Assembly: GCF_907164915.1 (NCBI RefSeq)
Contig: NW_025919580.1
Span: 99,723 to 163,722, forward strand
Direction of reading: 5' to 3'
DNA length: 64,000 nucleotides
Source of the DNA: Impatiens glandulifera
Lineage: Eukaryota; Streptophyta; Magnoliopsida; Ericales; Balsaminaceae
The notes under the pieces were generated by a model. The model was given only the letters and a program-made list of their open reading frames with translations. It was not told the DNA's origin and searched no databases. The stretch's first letter is position 1; every line of letters begins with the position of its first letter. Shown here one piece after another: positions 1 to 10,362 of this stretch. The position numbers and the translations under genes were made by a program.

Positions 1-2
1 TT

Positions 3-605
3 CAGTTTGCCGTTAGAGTTTGTGGAAGATTTCTGGCTAATCCTAAACTTTCTCACTTTACTACTGCTAAACGTATTCTTAAATACTTAAAGGGAACTCA
101 AAATGTGGGACTGTGGTATCCGAATGATTCTAGTTTCAATTTGACCAGTTTCTCAGATGTAGATTATTCAGGGTAAATTGATAGAAAAAGCACGAGTAGA
201 ACTTACCAGTTCCTTGCAGATCGTCTAATCTCATGGTTCAGCAAGAAGCAGATGTCGGTTGTCACGTCTACAGTAGAAGCAGAGTATCTAGCAGTTGGAA
301 GTTGTTGTTCTAAGCTTTTGTGGGTTCAACAACAGCTCAGGGACTATGGGATTGAGGCTGAAGAATCTCCAATTTTCTGCGACAACACTAGTGCTATCGC
401 AATCACCTACAATCCAGTTCTGCATTCTCGGACAAAGCATATCGAAATTAGGCATCACTTTAACCGAGAACACGTCAATAAGAAGCAGATTAGTCTTGAA
501 TATGTTCTTACAGATCAACAAACGACAGATATCTTCACGAAGCCTCTGCCTGAAGTTAAGTTTTCTCATTTTATAAATATTTTAGGTCTTGTTAATCTTG
601 ATTGA
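3..605 (+). pseudogene. Copia pol C-terminus: end of RT and RNase H (element E)
   Basis: Frame 3 reads the end of reverse transcriptase and the RNase H domain of a copia polyprotein: CGRFLANPK, AKRILKYLKGTQ, DRKSTSRTYQFLADRL, EAEYLAVGSCC, then HSRTKHIEIRHHF and TDIFTKPL near the C-terminus, all hallmark stretches of copia RNase H. A TAA at about 174 replaces the Cys-Lys seen at the same place in element A (GCKIDRK), so the copy is broken. The reading frame then stays open to the natural stop at 605. The HSRTKHI and ADIFTKPL motifs match those of A and F in this window. Confidence 0.88.
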
Positions 606-1363
606 TGTGATTACGTGCATAATTTGAGGGGAACATATTGTTCAAAACGTAACTGAACAGACATGAAGATAGAGGTCTTAATACGTCCTAAGGATTAGAG
701 GTTAGAGAAACACAACTACTTAGACGTACGTCTACTCTAGCAGTTTAATCTTCCTTTGGAATATTTGTCTTGGTTCTTTAACCTGCGTGGTTAGACGCAT
801 ACGTCTAATGAACGTTAGACATTTTTACGTTTAAGAGCAAGTGGATGCTCACGTCTAACCAGAGACACGTGCAACACGTGTTGTTCGTGCATAATTAGAC
901 GTATACGTCTAATAGACGGATTTCCAAGTAGAAGTTGATAATGTGAAAAGTAGAATAAACGTCTAACTACTTGTGTAATTGGACCTTTCATCTTCTAGCT
1001 ATTTGGACAGCTGTCATTTGATTATGTATCTGCTCATGTACTTATTCCCGCCAAAAATCAAATTAGTCATTCCTCAAAAGGATTGAAGACACGTGTCTTT
1101 CAATACATAAAGAATGACTAATATTTCTGATGACTTTAGTCTGTACGTTTAGTATTAAATGTGCATTTTCATGATTAATATAAAATGTTGCGTCCTTTGG
1201 GAACAGATTTCTGAGTCTTTGACGGTAGGTATGATCATTGCATATTAACTACACGATAGGTTTTTAATATTTAATGAGTGATATTACTCAAATGGTTGAG
1301 TATTTCAAAATTCGTGTCTCTCTCTAGAATTCGAATCGACTAGTTCCTGTTCACCTAGTCAAA
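606..1363 (+). other. Spacer between pol and accessory gene, with TTAGACGT dyads (element E)
   Basis: No coding sequence is seen. Several dyads of the form TTAGACG...CGTCTAA occur, for example around 801-818 and 897-913. TTTGGACAGCTGTC and TTCCCGCC at 1001-1050 match the reverse complement of 31400-31440 in element D. A TATA-like AATATAAAAT lies near 1178, about 185 bases before the accessory ATG at 1364; it is a weak promoter candidate, less well spaced than those of the other elements. Confidence 0.5.
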
Positions 1364-2154
1364 ATGTCGTCCTTTTCTCCGAAATCTCTTCAAGTGGAAT
1401 TTAGATCTGTATCCACGTTGAAATCTCCTAGAATGTCTAAAATGTTTGAGTCGTTGAAAGCCTCTGGACTGCGAAAATTCCTCACTCCTCATCCTAGCTA
1501 TCACGAACAGTTGATTCGTGAGTTCCTTGAAACGACTAATTTCTATCAGGACAAGTATATTGTTGGGATCGTTATGGCAGGATGATCTGTATCTCCGAAA
1601 GCTCGTTCGGTATGTTCTTCCAACTTCCCACAGTAGGTATTCATGAGTTTTCACCTTCCCCGTATGAAATCATGCTCACTATGATGAAAGTCTTCTCTGA
1701 TTCACCCCTTATGGATATTCACGGGAAGAAAAGCGTCCTGAAAGATGAGTTTGCTCTTCTCAGAAACATCATTTCAAAATCTCTTCTCGCAAAAGAATCT
1801 TCCTAAAAGTAATGTACGAAGGTTTTTGAGATAATGGTGGCTATCACCAGGGGCGTACCTATCAACTGGACTAGTTTTCTCTTCAGAAATCTGGTCAGAA
1901 TGATTTGTGCTCGGAAGAGAATCTTTGGCTTTTACGGTCCACTTGGCGCTTTCCTCTGTTTTCTTTTCGATGAACCTGGTAAAGGGTATCACCTCTCTTC
2001 TAAAACTCTAAACAACCAGAAGGTTGTTGAATATGTTCTTAAGGTGAAGAGGCTCAAATCTAAGAAAAGGAAAAGAGATGTCTCCAACCCCCCCTCTAAC
2101 CGCAGTCTTAGAGACTTCTTAGGTTTAAGACTATCCTTTCCAGAAAACGATTAA
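1364..2154 (+). pseudogene. Accessory protein of element E, acc-domain family, broken
   Basis: The start MSSFSPKSLQVEFRSV is followed by a stretch alike in pattern to acc3 of element A (LQV-F near the start, S-L--SGL--FL, EFL-T). A TGA at about 1583 breaks the first frame; the rest follows in other frames at 1582-1806 (FQLPTVG, LKDEFALLRNIISKSL) and 1834-2154 (MVAITRGVPINWTSFLF). These correspond to the LP-x-EG core, the K-x-x-F-x-LL--I--SL helix and the VNW-x-x-x-F motif of the family. About 260 residues in all, ending in a Lys/Arg-rich tail. It is the last gene before the polypurine tract. At least two frame breaks make it a pseudogene. Function unknown. Confidence 0.7.
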
Positions 2155-2435
2155 GAAGAAGAAGATTAGAATAGACTTTATTTTCATTTAAGATGAAGTT
2201 TTTGAAAGATCTTTTAATGTTGTTTTGTTTTGAACTTACTTCGGTTATTTTTGGAAGAATGTTTTAAGTGTTTCTCCTGAAAACACTCCTATTTATGTGC
2301 TTCTGAATATAATATTGAATGTTGTGTGTTTGAAAAAGTTTGTATGTAAACAGGGATTTGTTTATATTTATATGATGGATACGCTAATCTGTTATCTATG
2401 CAGGATTTCAATCTCATCATCAAAAAAGGGGAAAT
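2155..2435 (+). other. 3' untranslated region and polypurine tract (element E)
   Basis: T-rich non-coding sequence leads to the purine run AAAAAAGGGGAAA (2422-2434), one base before the LTR start TGTTGGG at 2436. This is the plus-strand primer position expected of an LTR retroelement and fixes the strand of element E. Confidence 0.7.
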
Positions 2436-2619
2436 TGTTGGGTCAAATTATTTTTCAAATTGTTGGGAAATTGTTGAAATAAGTTTGACTATCGTAATTT
2501 TGATGATGAATGGATTATCTATGCGTCTATTTGATTTTGATGCAGGTGTATCGAAATCAGGCTTTATTAGACTTGGTTCTAATGAGGTTCATTAGAACGA
2601 TTTGGCTTTAGATGCACGG

Positions 2620-3290
2620 TGTTAGATGTGCAGTCTAACTAGCGAAGTTAGACGTGTAGTCTAACTAAGAGGTGTTAGACGTGCAGTCTAACTAGTGTAA
2701 TTAGATGTGCAGTCTGACTCGTGGATTTATACGTGCAGTCTAATGAAAAGTGAATGTTAGACGTGCAGTCTAACTAGTGTAATTAGACGTGCAGTCTATC
2801 TCGTGGAGTTATATGTGCAGTCTAATGGAAGGAGAAAGTTAGACGTGTAGTCTAACTCATTCAGATTAGTCTGAAGGGATTCGTAATTAGCCGTGCAGTC
2901 TAACTCGTGGAGTTAGACGTGCGGTCTAATAGAAAGAATTAGACGTGCAGTCTAACTAGTGAAGGTTAGACATGGAGTCTAACTCCTTTAGATTAGTCTG
3001 AAGAGATTCGTAGTTAGACGTGCAGTCTAACTCCTTCAGATTAGTCTGAAGGGATTTGTAATTAGACGTGCAGTCTAATGGAGAGAGTAAGACGTGCAGT
3101 CTAACTGGTGAAGGTTAGACGTGCAGTCTAACTCCTTCAGATTAGTCTGAAGGAATTCGTAATTAGATGTGCAGTCTAACTCGTGGAGTTAGACGTGCAG
3201 TCTAACTGGTGAAAGTTAGACGTGCAGTCTAACTCCTTTAGATTAGTCTGAAGTGATTGTAATTAGACGTGAAGTCTAAACCCATTAGAC
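2620..3290 (+). repeat. Array of 17-base TTAGACGTGCAGTCTAA dyads (LTR of E)
   Basis: More than twenty near-copies of TTAGACGTGCAGTCTAA occur, each a 6-base inverted repeat (TTAGAC/GTCTAA) around GTGCA, separated by short variable spacers such as CTCGTGGA, CTAGTGAA and CTCCTTCAGATTAGTCTGAA. Each unit could fold alone, or units could pair with neighbours. It is LTR sequence, not a CRISPR: repeats are not constant and spacers are short and repeated. Confidence 0.85.
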
Positions 3291-3479
3291 CAGGTGGTCT
3301 AATGGATTCTGTTATTAGACGGGGATGTCTGATTTCATTAGACGATATCGTCTAATTGAAATACATCTAATGCTATGCTTAAGAACTTAGAATGGAATTA
3401 CACGTATTTCAATTAAATGACATCGTCTAATGAAATCAAACGTCCCCGTCTAATAACAGATTCCATTAGACCACCTGGT

Positions 3480-4160
3480 CTAATGGGATTTGACTTACGT
3501 CTAATTGCAATCACTTCATACTAATATGAAGGAGTTAGACTGCACGTCTAACTTTCACCAGTTAGACTGCACGTCTAACTTTCACCAGTTTGACTGCACG
3601 TCTAACTTTCTCTTTCCATTAGACTGCACGTCTAACTTTCTCTTTCCATTAGATTGCACGTCTAACTCCACGAGTTAGACTGCACGTCTAATTACGGTTC
3701 TATTAGACTGCACGTCTAACTCCATGAGTTAGTCTGCACGTCTAATTACGAGTTCCATTAGACTACACGTCTAACTCCATGAGTTAGACTGTATGTCTAA
3801 TTACGGATCCATTAGACTACACGTCTAACTCCATGACTTAGACTGCACATTTAATTACGAGTCCATTAGACTGCACGTCTAATTCCATGAGTTAGACTGC
3901 ACGTCTAATTACGATTCGATTAGACTGCACGTCTAATTATGGGTTCCATTAGACTGCACATCTAACTCCATGAGTTAGACTGCACGTCTAATTATGGATC
4001 CATTAGACTGCACGTCTAACTCCACGAGTTAGACTACACGTCTAATTACTGATCCATTAGACTGCACGTCTAACTCCATGAGTTAGACTGCACGTCTAAT
4101 TACTGATCTATTAGACTGCACGTCTAACTCCACGAGTTAGACTGCACATCTAATATCATA
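3480..4160 (-). repeat. Array of TTAGACTGCACGTCTAA dyads (3' LTR of D)
   Basis: The same dyad array in the opposite orientation: TTAGACTGCACGTCTAA alternates with spacers such as CTCCATGAG, CTCCACGAG, TTACGAGTCCA and TTACTGATCCA. Some units have decayed arms (for example GACTGTATGTCTAA near 3786). The array matches that of the 5' LTR of D at 34860-35460. Confidence 0.85.
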
Positions 4161-4336
4161 CATCAAATACCAAATCAGTCTAATGAACCTCATTAGATCC
4201 AAGTCTAATAAAATCTGATTTCGATACACCTGCATCAAGAACAGTTAGACGTATATATAATCCATTCATCATTTCATCATCAAAATTCCAATAGTCAAAC
4301 TATTTCAACAATTGATCAAAATAATTTGACCCAACA

Positions 4337-4350
4337 ATTTCCCCCTTTTT
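4337..4350 (-). other. Polypurine tract of element D
   Basis: On the minus strand AAAAAGGGGGAAAT lies directly before the LTR start TGTTGGG (right end of the LTR at 4336). This is the expected plus-strand primer and defines the 3' LTR boundary. Confidence 0.75.
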
Positions 4351-4599
4351 GATGATGAGATTGAAACCTTTCATAGATAATAAATTAAACATTCATCATA
4401 TAAATACAGGGTAAAACTTATTCATCCATCACACATAACCACTTTCAAAAACCAATATTCCAAAAACATAGTCAAAGAAACATAGTTTAAAACAAAGTAA
4501 TATAAAGGAGATCATTGTTCTTCCCTTTTCACTCGAGGATCGATTGGATCGTTGAAACCTCCACCGCTTATTCCTTCACCAGTTAGCAGATTTTGAAAC

Positions 4600-5899
4600 G
4601 GAGGAAGAGCACGACCACAGCCACCGCTTTCACTGGATCTCCCACCACGACACTAGTGCGACCTCCTCGATCACATCCAGATTGCCCACCACGACCACCA
4701 CTACTGCTTTGGCCTCCGCGATCACCACCGCTTCGACCTCCTCCTCTTTTGGTTGGCCTTGGATTTTCATCGTTGGTTGGAGCACGCTTAGATCTAGTAC
4801 CGGTTGATACACCGTCACCTCTTCTACTGGGCTCAGCTTAAGTGATACGAGTTTGTTCTCTTTCAGCAGCAGCTATTGCATTTTCTTTCTCTTGAAACTT
4901 TCTTACAATGGAGTCGACATACTCCAACCTTTCACCATCTGTTCTTCTCAAGCCTCCTTGAATTTCAACTAGCTAATTCTTGTATAGTTCCATTGATTCC
5001 ATGACCTCACGATGATTATCAAGATTGATTTGTCTTTCAAGACTCATCATTTTCGATTGACGAGTGAAAAGCTGCTTTTCAAATTTGAAAAAATTTAAAT
5101 TTGAAACATTAGTCTCATATGTATTCTTCTTCAGAGTATTATCCAATTCTTTAAGGATTTTGACACATTCAGCAACTTCTTTTCTATCCTCTTTATGGGT
5201 CTTCAAAATATTTACTACGTGTGATCCCATAGCTATCACATTCGTCTAAAGAGAGGAAAGCAAAGATGTCATCGACTTCAGAAGCTTGGTACCATCTGTA
5301 GAGGATCCTTCATTGGATGAATCATCTTGTGATTCTGCAACCATGCTCTGAATGGAATTAGCTTTAGTGTGAATCTGTAGTGATTGCTCGGGTTCACCCT
5401 TCTCAGACTCATTTCCAGTTTTATTCAGCTCTTCTTCTTCCAGATCCCTTTCTGCTCTTTGAAATCTATCATACAGATTTCACTTGTTGTGGAGAGGATG
5501 AAGAAAATTCTCAAGAAGACTACCAGCAATAATATCGGGAAATGGAAGAGGCTTGACAGTTCTAACATTTTGATCTTGTTCCCCCTCAGACGAGGAACTC
5601 TCTTCTTCTGCATCTTTGTCTTTTGAGGGTTCCCCCTCAGATTTGGTACACTTAGGCTGACTAACTTCAGCCTCCTTTTCTTGAGCTTCCTCTGTTCTGA
5701 CAACATGGGATATCACAACTTCTTTTTCATTTGGAATTTTGAACAATCTCCACAACAATTTCATTCTCTTGAGTTACAAGAGCTTGGACCAACTCTTCAA
5801 CAACAACTTCTTCTTGATTTACAAGATCTTGATCTGGCTCTTGAATGATCTCTTCTCCTTCTTCTAATGATAGGTTCTCATGAACGCGTTCCTTATTTA
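4600..5899 (-). pseudogene. C-terminal half of the accessory gene of element D, with RGG tail
   Basis: Continuation, after the insertion of B, of the gene that begins at 31081. In three minus-strand frames it reads a Glu/Ser-rich acidic part (KSEGEPSKDKDAEEESSSSE, 5480-5764), a probable coiled coil (4973-5239, VKILKELDNTLKKN, MMSLERQINLDNHREV) and a basic Gly/Arg-rich end with four RGG triplets (4654-4750: KRGGGRSGGDRGG, GGRGGQSG, CDRGGR). The order, low-complexity linker then coiled coil then basic tail, parallels the long acc3 protein of element A. Several frame breaks and stops make it a pseudogene. RGG tails often bind RNA; for this protein that is only a possibility. Confidence 0.6.
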
Positions 5900-5904
5900 G
5901 CTCG
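5900..5904 (+). other. Target-site duplication of element B, left copy (GCTCG)
   Basis: GCTCG at 5900-5904 directly before the LTR start TGTTAGAAAA is repeated as GCTCG at 28965-28969 directly after the LTR end CCTAACA. An exact five-base duplication is standard for copia integrase and proves that 5905-28964 is a single insertion event. Confidence 0.93.
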
Positions 5905-7108
5905 TGTTAGAAAAATTAAGTAGATTAATTTTAACCGGCCAAAGAACTTAATCAATCTCAATACTCTTGTGCAGGTACAGATCAAGCCGCAACATACTGG
6001 CTAAAGTACATGACTAAATGATCCGGTCATAGTTTACAAAACCGGTTGAACTCCTCAACCGAATCGGCTAGCAAAAGCTGATTCATCCGGCTGACACACT
6101 CTTATTGAAGATCATAAAAGTTCAACGGAAAATATAAAAGTGGCGAATCTGAGAAAATGACGTAATATGACGACATAGAATATTTCTCGAAGATACAAAA
6201 GAAGAAAAGATTCGGATCAGAAACATGCAACGAAAACAATGATGAAACTGGTTATCCACCTCTGATTCAGGAGGATAACTTGGTGCATGCATGCCATGTG
6301 TCAAAAATGCAAGTCGGCCTAAGTGCATGACTGTCAAGTGTCCGAAAGAAAAAGCGTGCATGCAACCTCTGAACCGGATCAGCGTGAGTTCAAATGACCA
6401 ATCAAGAGCAGAGAGAAAATTATGACCATTGTCATATTTTCTCTATAAATAGAAGTCAATGGTGCCGAAGAAATATACGCGTGAGATCATTTTACGAAAA
6501 GGCATATACAAGAGAAAAGAAAAACATAAGATCTTACGTACCACCTCGAACATCGATTGAAATTCTTGAAAGTGTTTGTGTATTGTTTTTGTATTTTACC
6601 ATTGAGTAAAAGTATTGTATTACATCATAGTGAGTGGTGTAACCGAAGAGCTGTTACTCGTTCGGATTGTGTGTTGTGATTGTGTAATATTCCGTAGTGA
6701 ATATCCTTCTCACTATTTGAGAAGAAAGGGTGACGTAGGAGATTAAACTCCGAACATCCATAAAATCCTGTCCCGTGTCCTTTACTTTCATATTCCGGCT
6801 TACTCATTCAAACCTAACCAAAGCATATAAACGAAGATAACTAATACATTCCTAAATCAAACCGGCTCTCTCCTTAAACTGATATCTCCTAAATCACCTC
6901 CAAACCGAACTGTGTGTGTTGCTTCAAGTTGAAACAAACCATTCCCGCACTTGAACCCGGTTCAAGAGGTTTGTGACAGCTTGTGTAGTGTTAAGAAGCG
7001 GTTTTAGTCACTAAGCGGACTATTACCAATAGTGTGTGTGTTGTTGTGTAAGAGTTCACCCATAAGAACTATAACCCCGGTCCTCCAAGGGCGATCCCGA
7101 TCCTAACA
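5905..7108 (+). repeat. 5' LTR of element B
   Basis: Starts TGTTAGAAAAATTAAG and ends GATCCTAACA; 1204 bases. A TATA box TATAAATA lies at 6444-6451 with a CAAT-free, AACCGG-rich upstream part. Near-copies occur at 27947-28964 (its own 3' LTR) and, inverted, at 35679-36897 and 48651-49892 (element F). The short open frames inside it recur in other LTR copies and have no coding features. Confidence 0.92.
6444..6451 (+). promoter_or_regulatory. TATA box in 5' LTR of B
   Basis: TATAAATA in the context TTTTCTCTATAAATAGAAG, about 540 bases into the LTR; the same box is found at the matching place in both LTRs of F (minus strand, 36341-36348 and 49316-49323). The 3' LTR of B lacks it because of a deletion. 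Confidence 0.65.
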
Positions 7109-7110
7109 AG

Positions 7111-7122
7111 TAGTATCAGAGC
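7111..7122 (+). other. Primer binding site of element B
   Basis: TAGTATCAGAGC, two bases after the LTR end, matches the 3' end complement of plant initiator-Met tRNA (TGGTATCAGAGC) with one change (TGG to TAG). Confidence 0.75.
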
Positions 7123-7153
7123 AGGAATCTTAACACTCAAGCAACCGAAGAAA

Positions 7154-7658
7154 ATGGATATGGGAAGCATGACCCACAACGACAAACCACCTATGCTAAT
7201 TAGTGAAGGATTAAGCGGCTGGAAGAAACAGATGTACCTACATCTGATCACGCAAGATGATGAGATGAGCAGAGTTATAAAGGAGGGTCCGATAAAGATT
7301 AACAAGGAGACAGAAGAATGGACAATTGAAGATCGAAGAAGAAACAACCTGGACAACCATTGCATGAGACATATCTTCAAAGCGATAGATGACAACACAT
7401 TCAACAAGATTTCGGATTGTCAAAATGCAAAGGAAGCCTGGAAAATGATCATTCAGATCCATGAAGGAAATGACAGAACTAAGGAGAAAAAAATCTTGGT
7501 GACAACTCAAAAATATGAGAACATCAAGATGAAACCGGGAGAAAACATGAAAGAGTTCAGTGACTGGTTCACCAGTGTAGTCAACGAGCTACACACACTT
7601 GGAAAGAGATATGACAACCGTGAGATCATCATAAATGCCTTAAGATCTTTACCAAGTG
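7154..7658 (+). pseudogene. Gag N-terminus of element B, interrupted by element A
   Basis: Starts MDMGSMTHNDKPPML, 43 bases after the LTR, and reads the Sirevirus/copia gag N-domain (SGWKKQMYLHLITQDDEM, GPIKINKETEEW, RRRNNLDNHCMRHIFKAIDD, CQNAKEAWKMIIQIHEGNDR) up to ALRSLPS, where the LTR of A begins in the codon after Ser. The frame picks up at 21639 as AWDIK. The join is plain from element F, which has SLPSAWDIK uninterrupted. The last residues of the naive open frame (VIRKIK) are LTR sequence of A, not gag. Confidence 0.9.
7654..7658 (+). other. Target-site duplication of element A, left copy (AAGTG)
   Basis: AAGTG at 7654-7658 precedes the LTR start TGATAAG; AAGTG at 21639-21643 follows the LTR end CCTAACA. 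Removing 7659-21643 restores the gag reading ...TTTACCAAGTGCATGGGA... seen in element F. Confidence 0.95.
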
Positions 7659-8886
7659 TGATAAGAAAAATTAAGTAAAGTTAATTTTTGGAACCGGCTA
7701 GAAAAACTAAACAATTGTTAACTTTCATGTGTAGGAGCAGACCAAATCGTGTAAACCGGCTGGAGCCTCATGAACCGGTTGCTGAAACACTTCAAAGAAA
7801 ATCAGCTCCAAGTAATCAAATCAAGATCAGAGGAACCGGTTATCACTATCTCAAGTGATCGGCCAACAAAGACCAAGTTCACTCTTCAGCCGAACTATAT
7901 TATGTAAGAGACAAAACCAGAAACTACAATCTGCAGAAGTGACGTAGTGTGACGAAATAGATGTGTCTCGAAGGGATAAAAGAAGATAAGATCCGATCGG
8001 AAGCATGCGAGGAAAGCAATGATGATTTACTGATCCGATGTTGACAACCGGAGGTGCATGCCTGACACGTGTTCGAATCCAAAAACCGGTTACGTCATCC
8101 TACACTCAGAGGTGTCTGCATGCTTGCCAAGTGTTGAGGAAGGTGAAACGTGCAAGTAACCTTCCTGCACCGGCGTGAAGATGGATCAACCAATCCCACG
8201 GTGAGAGAAGAATGTGACCGTTGGGATCTCATCTACTATAAAAGGAAGATGAAACGACCTCATTAAATGCATCAAGCAAGAAAGCGATTCAATACAAGTG
8301 AACAATAGTTACAAAATCTTAGAGAGATAAAATCATTCGAAAGATCCAAAACCGGTGTATCATAAACCGGAAGCTTTCTGTGTGTGTTTGTGTTGTGTTA
8401 TTGTATTAGATCAAAAGTGAGTTGGTGTAACCGGCGAGTAGCGAGTTGGGCTCGACTGGCAGTGTTATTGTTATAACTTTGAAAGTTAGTGGAGATCCTT
8501 CTCATAACCTGAGAAGAAGGGGTGACGTCGGAGGGTTTGCTCCGAACATCCATAAAAAATCTTGTCTCGTGTTATTTCCTTCATTTACTGCTTACTCACT
8601 TAACCTAACCAAGACAATCTTACTCCTTAAATCAAAAACCGGTCCATACACTCCATCTAAAACCGACTCCTTCTAAACATCATCTAAGTCGCATACGTTG
8701 CTTCAGACTGAAACAGACATTTCCGCCCTTGAACCTGGTTCAAGAGTCTGTGACAGTTTGCGAAGTGCTGAGAACGGTTATAGTCTCTAACCGGACTATC
8801 ACCAAAGAGTGTTGTGTGTTGTAAGCGGCCACCCTTCTTGAAACCGGAAACACCCCGGTCCTCCAAGGGCGTCCCCGATCCTAACA
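7659..8886 (+). repeat. 5' LTR of element A
   Basis: Begins TGATAAGAAAAATTAAG, ends CGATCCTAACA. AACCGG and ACCGGTT words occur many times. TATA box at 8237-8244 (ACTATAAAAGG). The first ~700 bases differ from the LTR of B in detail, but the last ~400 bases are clearly related, including the (T/C)GGTCCTCCAAGGGCG end. Partner LTR is 20412-21638. Confidence 0.94.
8237..8244 (+). promoter_or_regulatory. TATA box in 5' LTR of A
   Basis: TATAAAAG in the context CATCTACTATAAAAGGAAG; conserved at 20990-20997 in the 3' LTR. It is the best transcription-start signal in the LTR and would place the R region shortly downstream. Confidence 0.7.
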
Positions 8887-8888
8887 AG

Positions 8889-8900
8889 TGGTATTAGAGT
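8889..8900 (+). other. Primer binding site of element A
   Basis: TGGTATTAGAGT two bases after the LTR end. It resembles the initiator-Met tRNA complement TGGTATCAGAGC with two changes, so priming by that tRNA is likely but the site has drifted. Confidence 0.7.
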
Positions 8901-8931
8901 GAGGTTCTTAGCACTCAAGCAACCAAAGAAG

Positions 8932-10362
8932 ATGGGAAGTATGACCCACAGCGATAAGCCGCCAATGCTAAATAGTGAAGCGTTTAGCAGTTGGAAGAAA
9001 CAGATGTATCTACATCTGATCACTCTAGATGATGAAATGAGCCGAGTCCTGAAAGAAGGACCAATCAAGATCAACAAGGAGGCAGACCAATGGACAAATG
9101 AAGATCGAAGACGGAGTAACCTGGACAACTATTGCATGAGGCACATCTACAAGACCATAGATGATAACACCTTGAACAAGATATCAGACTGTGACAATGC
9201 AAAGGAAGACTGGGAAACGATCATTCAGATCCATGAGGGAAACGAAAGAACAAAGGAGAACAAAATCTTGGTGGGTACACAGAAATATGAAAACATCAGG
9301 ATGAAACCAGGGGAAAACATGAAGGAATTTAGTAACCGGTTCACCAGTGTGGTCAACGAGCTTCAAACACTCGGAAAGAAGTATGACAACCGAGAAGTAA
9401 TCATCAAAGCCTTAAGGTCACTACCGAGCACATGGGATATCAAAACCATGGTGATGAGAGAATCAAGCACCCTCGGGAAGATGAAGTTGCATGATGTGTT
9501 TGAGGATCTGAAAGCCTACGAGTTCGAGATTAAGTCTCGGATCGAAAATGAAGCATCCACATCAACCGCAACCAGAGCTTTGGTTACATCGGTGGAACCA
9601 GCGGTCCAAGTATCAACCGTTCCGGCTCCAGTCAAAAACGCTGATCAGATCAGTGAAGATGTGATGGCGATGCTAGCTCAGAAATTTGGGAGATTCATGA
9701 AGAAGAGCCAGCCACCATCTAACAACAACTTTAATTATAACTATGTAGATAAATCAAATAAAAGATGCTATAACTGTGACGGTTTTGGACATTTCAGGTC
9801 AGAATGCAGAAAACCGATGAGAGATGACAGAAAACCGGATGGTAATTATCAGGGCAACAACTATCAAGGCAACCGGTACCAGGGTAACAACTATCAAGGG
9901 AACAACTACCGAAGAAATGATAACCAACGGAACGACTATCAGAGAAACAATGATCAGCATGCCGACGAAAGGAAGGAAATTCAGAAAGCACTCATCGCAT
10001 CAGATGGTGGAAGCGAGTGGGCATACTCCGACAATGAAGACAATGAAGAAAGAGTAACATGCTTCATGGCAAACGACGAAGAGGTATTTGATTTCTCTTC
10101 GGATGAGTTTACTAAAGAAGATCTGATTTCCGCACTAAATGAAATGGTCGCTGAATTCAGAAACATATCCGCATACATACCGACTCCGGTAGAATCTAAA
10201 ACCGTAGAGTCAAGTAGTGTCATTGTTAAAACATGTGAAACCGAAGTGTATGAACCGGATGAACTATCCTTAATCATTAGGGAGACAGTTCAACTGGTAA
10301 CTGAAACGATGAACGAGCACTGTATGTTACGGCTGCGTGGGAGAGATCTCGTCAAGCCGTAA
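8932..10362 (+). pseudogene. Gag of element A (nucleocapsid, CCHC knuckle), frameshifted at the C-terminus
   Basis: I start at MGSMTHSDKPPML (8932) because B and F share this start; the open frame reaches back to 8899 only through a GTG inside the primer site. About 476 residues. N-domain (residues 1-200) is the retrotransposon gag shell region (SSWKKQMYLHLITLDDEM, CMRHIYKTIDD, MKEFSNRFTSVVNELQTLGK). Residues 279-292 form a zinc knuckle CYNCDGFGHFRSEC (C-x2-C-x4-H-x4-C) for RNA binding. An Asn/Gln/Tyr-rich repeat (YQGNNYQGN type) follows at about 303-343. Near 10310 the frame slips compared with F (YVTAAWERSRQAV lies in another frame), so the present stop at 10362 is not the original gag-pol reading. 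Confidence 0.9.

Larger units (their letters stand above)
1..3383 (+). mobile_element. Element E: 3' part of a Ty1/copia retrotransposon (TTAGAC family)
   Basis: Contains, in order, the RNase H end of pol, a long spacer with TTAGAC dyads, one accessory gene, a polypurine tract at 2422-2434 and the start of a 3' LTR (TGTTGGG at 2436). The element enters the window already inside pol, so its gag and 5' LTR are outside. Its 3' LTR stops near 3383, where it runs head-to-head into the inverted LTR of element D. The spacer at 780-1060 is alignable by eye with the reverse complement of 31400-31720 in D, so E and D belong to one family. Confidence 0.8.
2436..4336. repeat. Long inverted repeat of two head-to-head 3' LTRs (E and D)
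   Basis: Reading right from 2436 and left (reverse complement) from 4336 gives the same order: TGTTGGGTCAAATTATTTT, AATTTTGATGATGAA, GATGCAGGTGTATCGAAATCAG, TTATTAGACTTGG, CTAATGAGGTTCATTAGA, then an array of TTAGAC-dyads, then CATTAGACCAGGTGGTCTAATGG and the CTAATTGAAATAC stretch. The arms are about 950 bases, related but not identical, and meet near 3383-3400 around GAACTTAGAATGG. Comparison with the full LTR at 33887-35641 shows that both LTRs are cut at nearly the same internal point and lack the rest. Confidence 0.85.

Noticed and set aside
2620..3290. CRISPR-like array
   Set aside because: Short dyads with short recurring spacers inside a plant LTR; no constant repeat, no unique spacers, no cas genes.
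4593..4841. Arg/Pro-rich plus-strand frame
   Set aside because: Shadow of the minus-strand RGG tail of the accessory gene of D.
8446..8887. Small open frames on both strands inside the LTR of A
   Set aside because: They recur in the 3' LTR (21186-21639) because the LTRs are copies; no domain and they overlap regulatory sequence.
8899..8931. Gag start at 8899
   Set aside because: The start would be GTG in the primer site; B and F begin at the MGSMTH position, 8932 in A.
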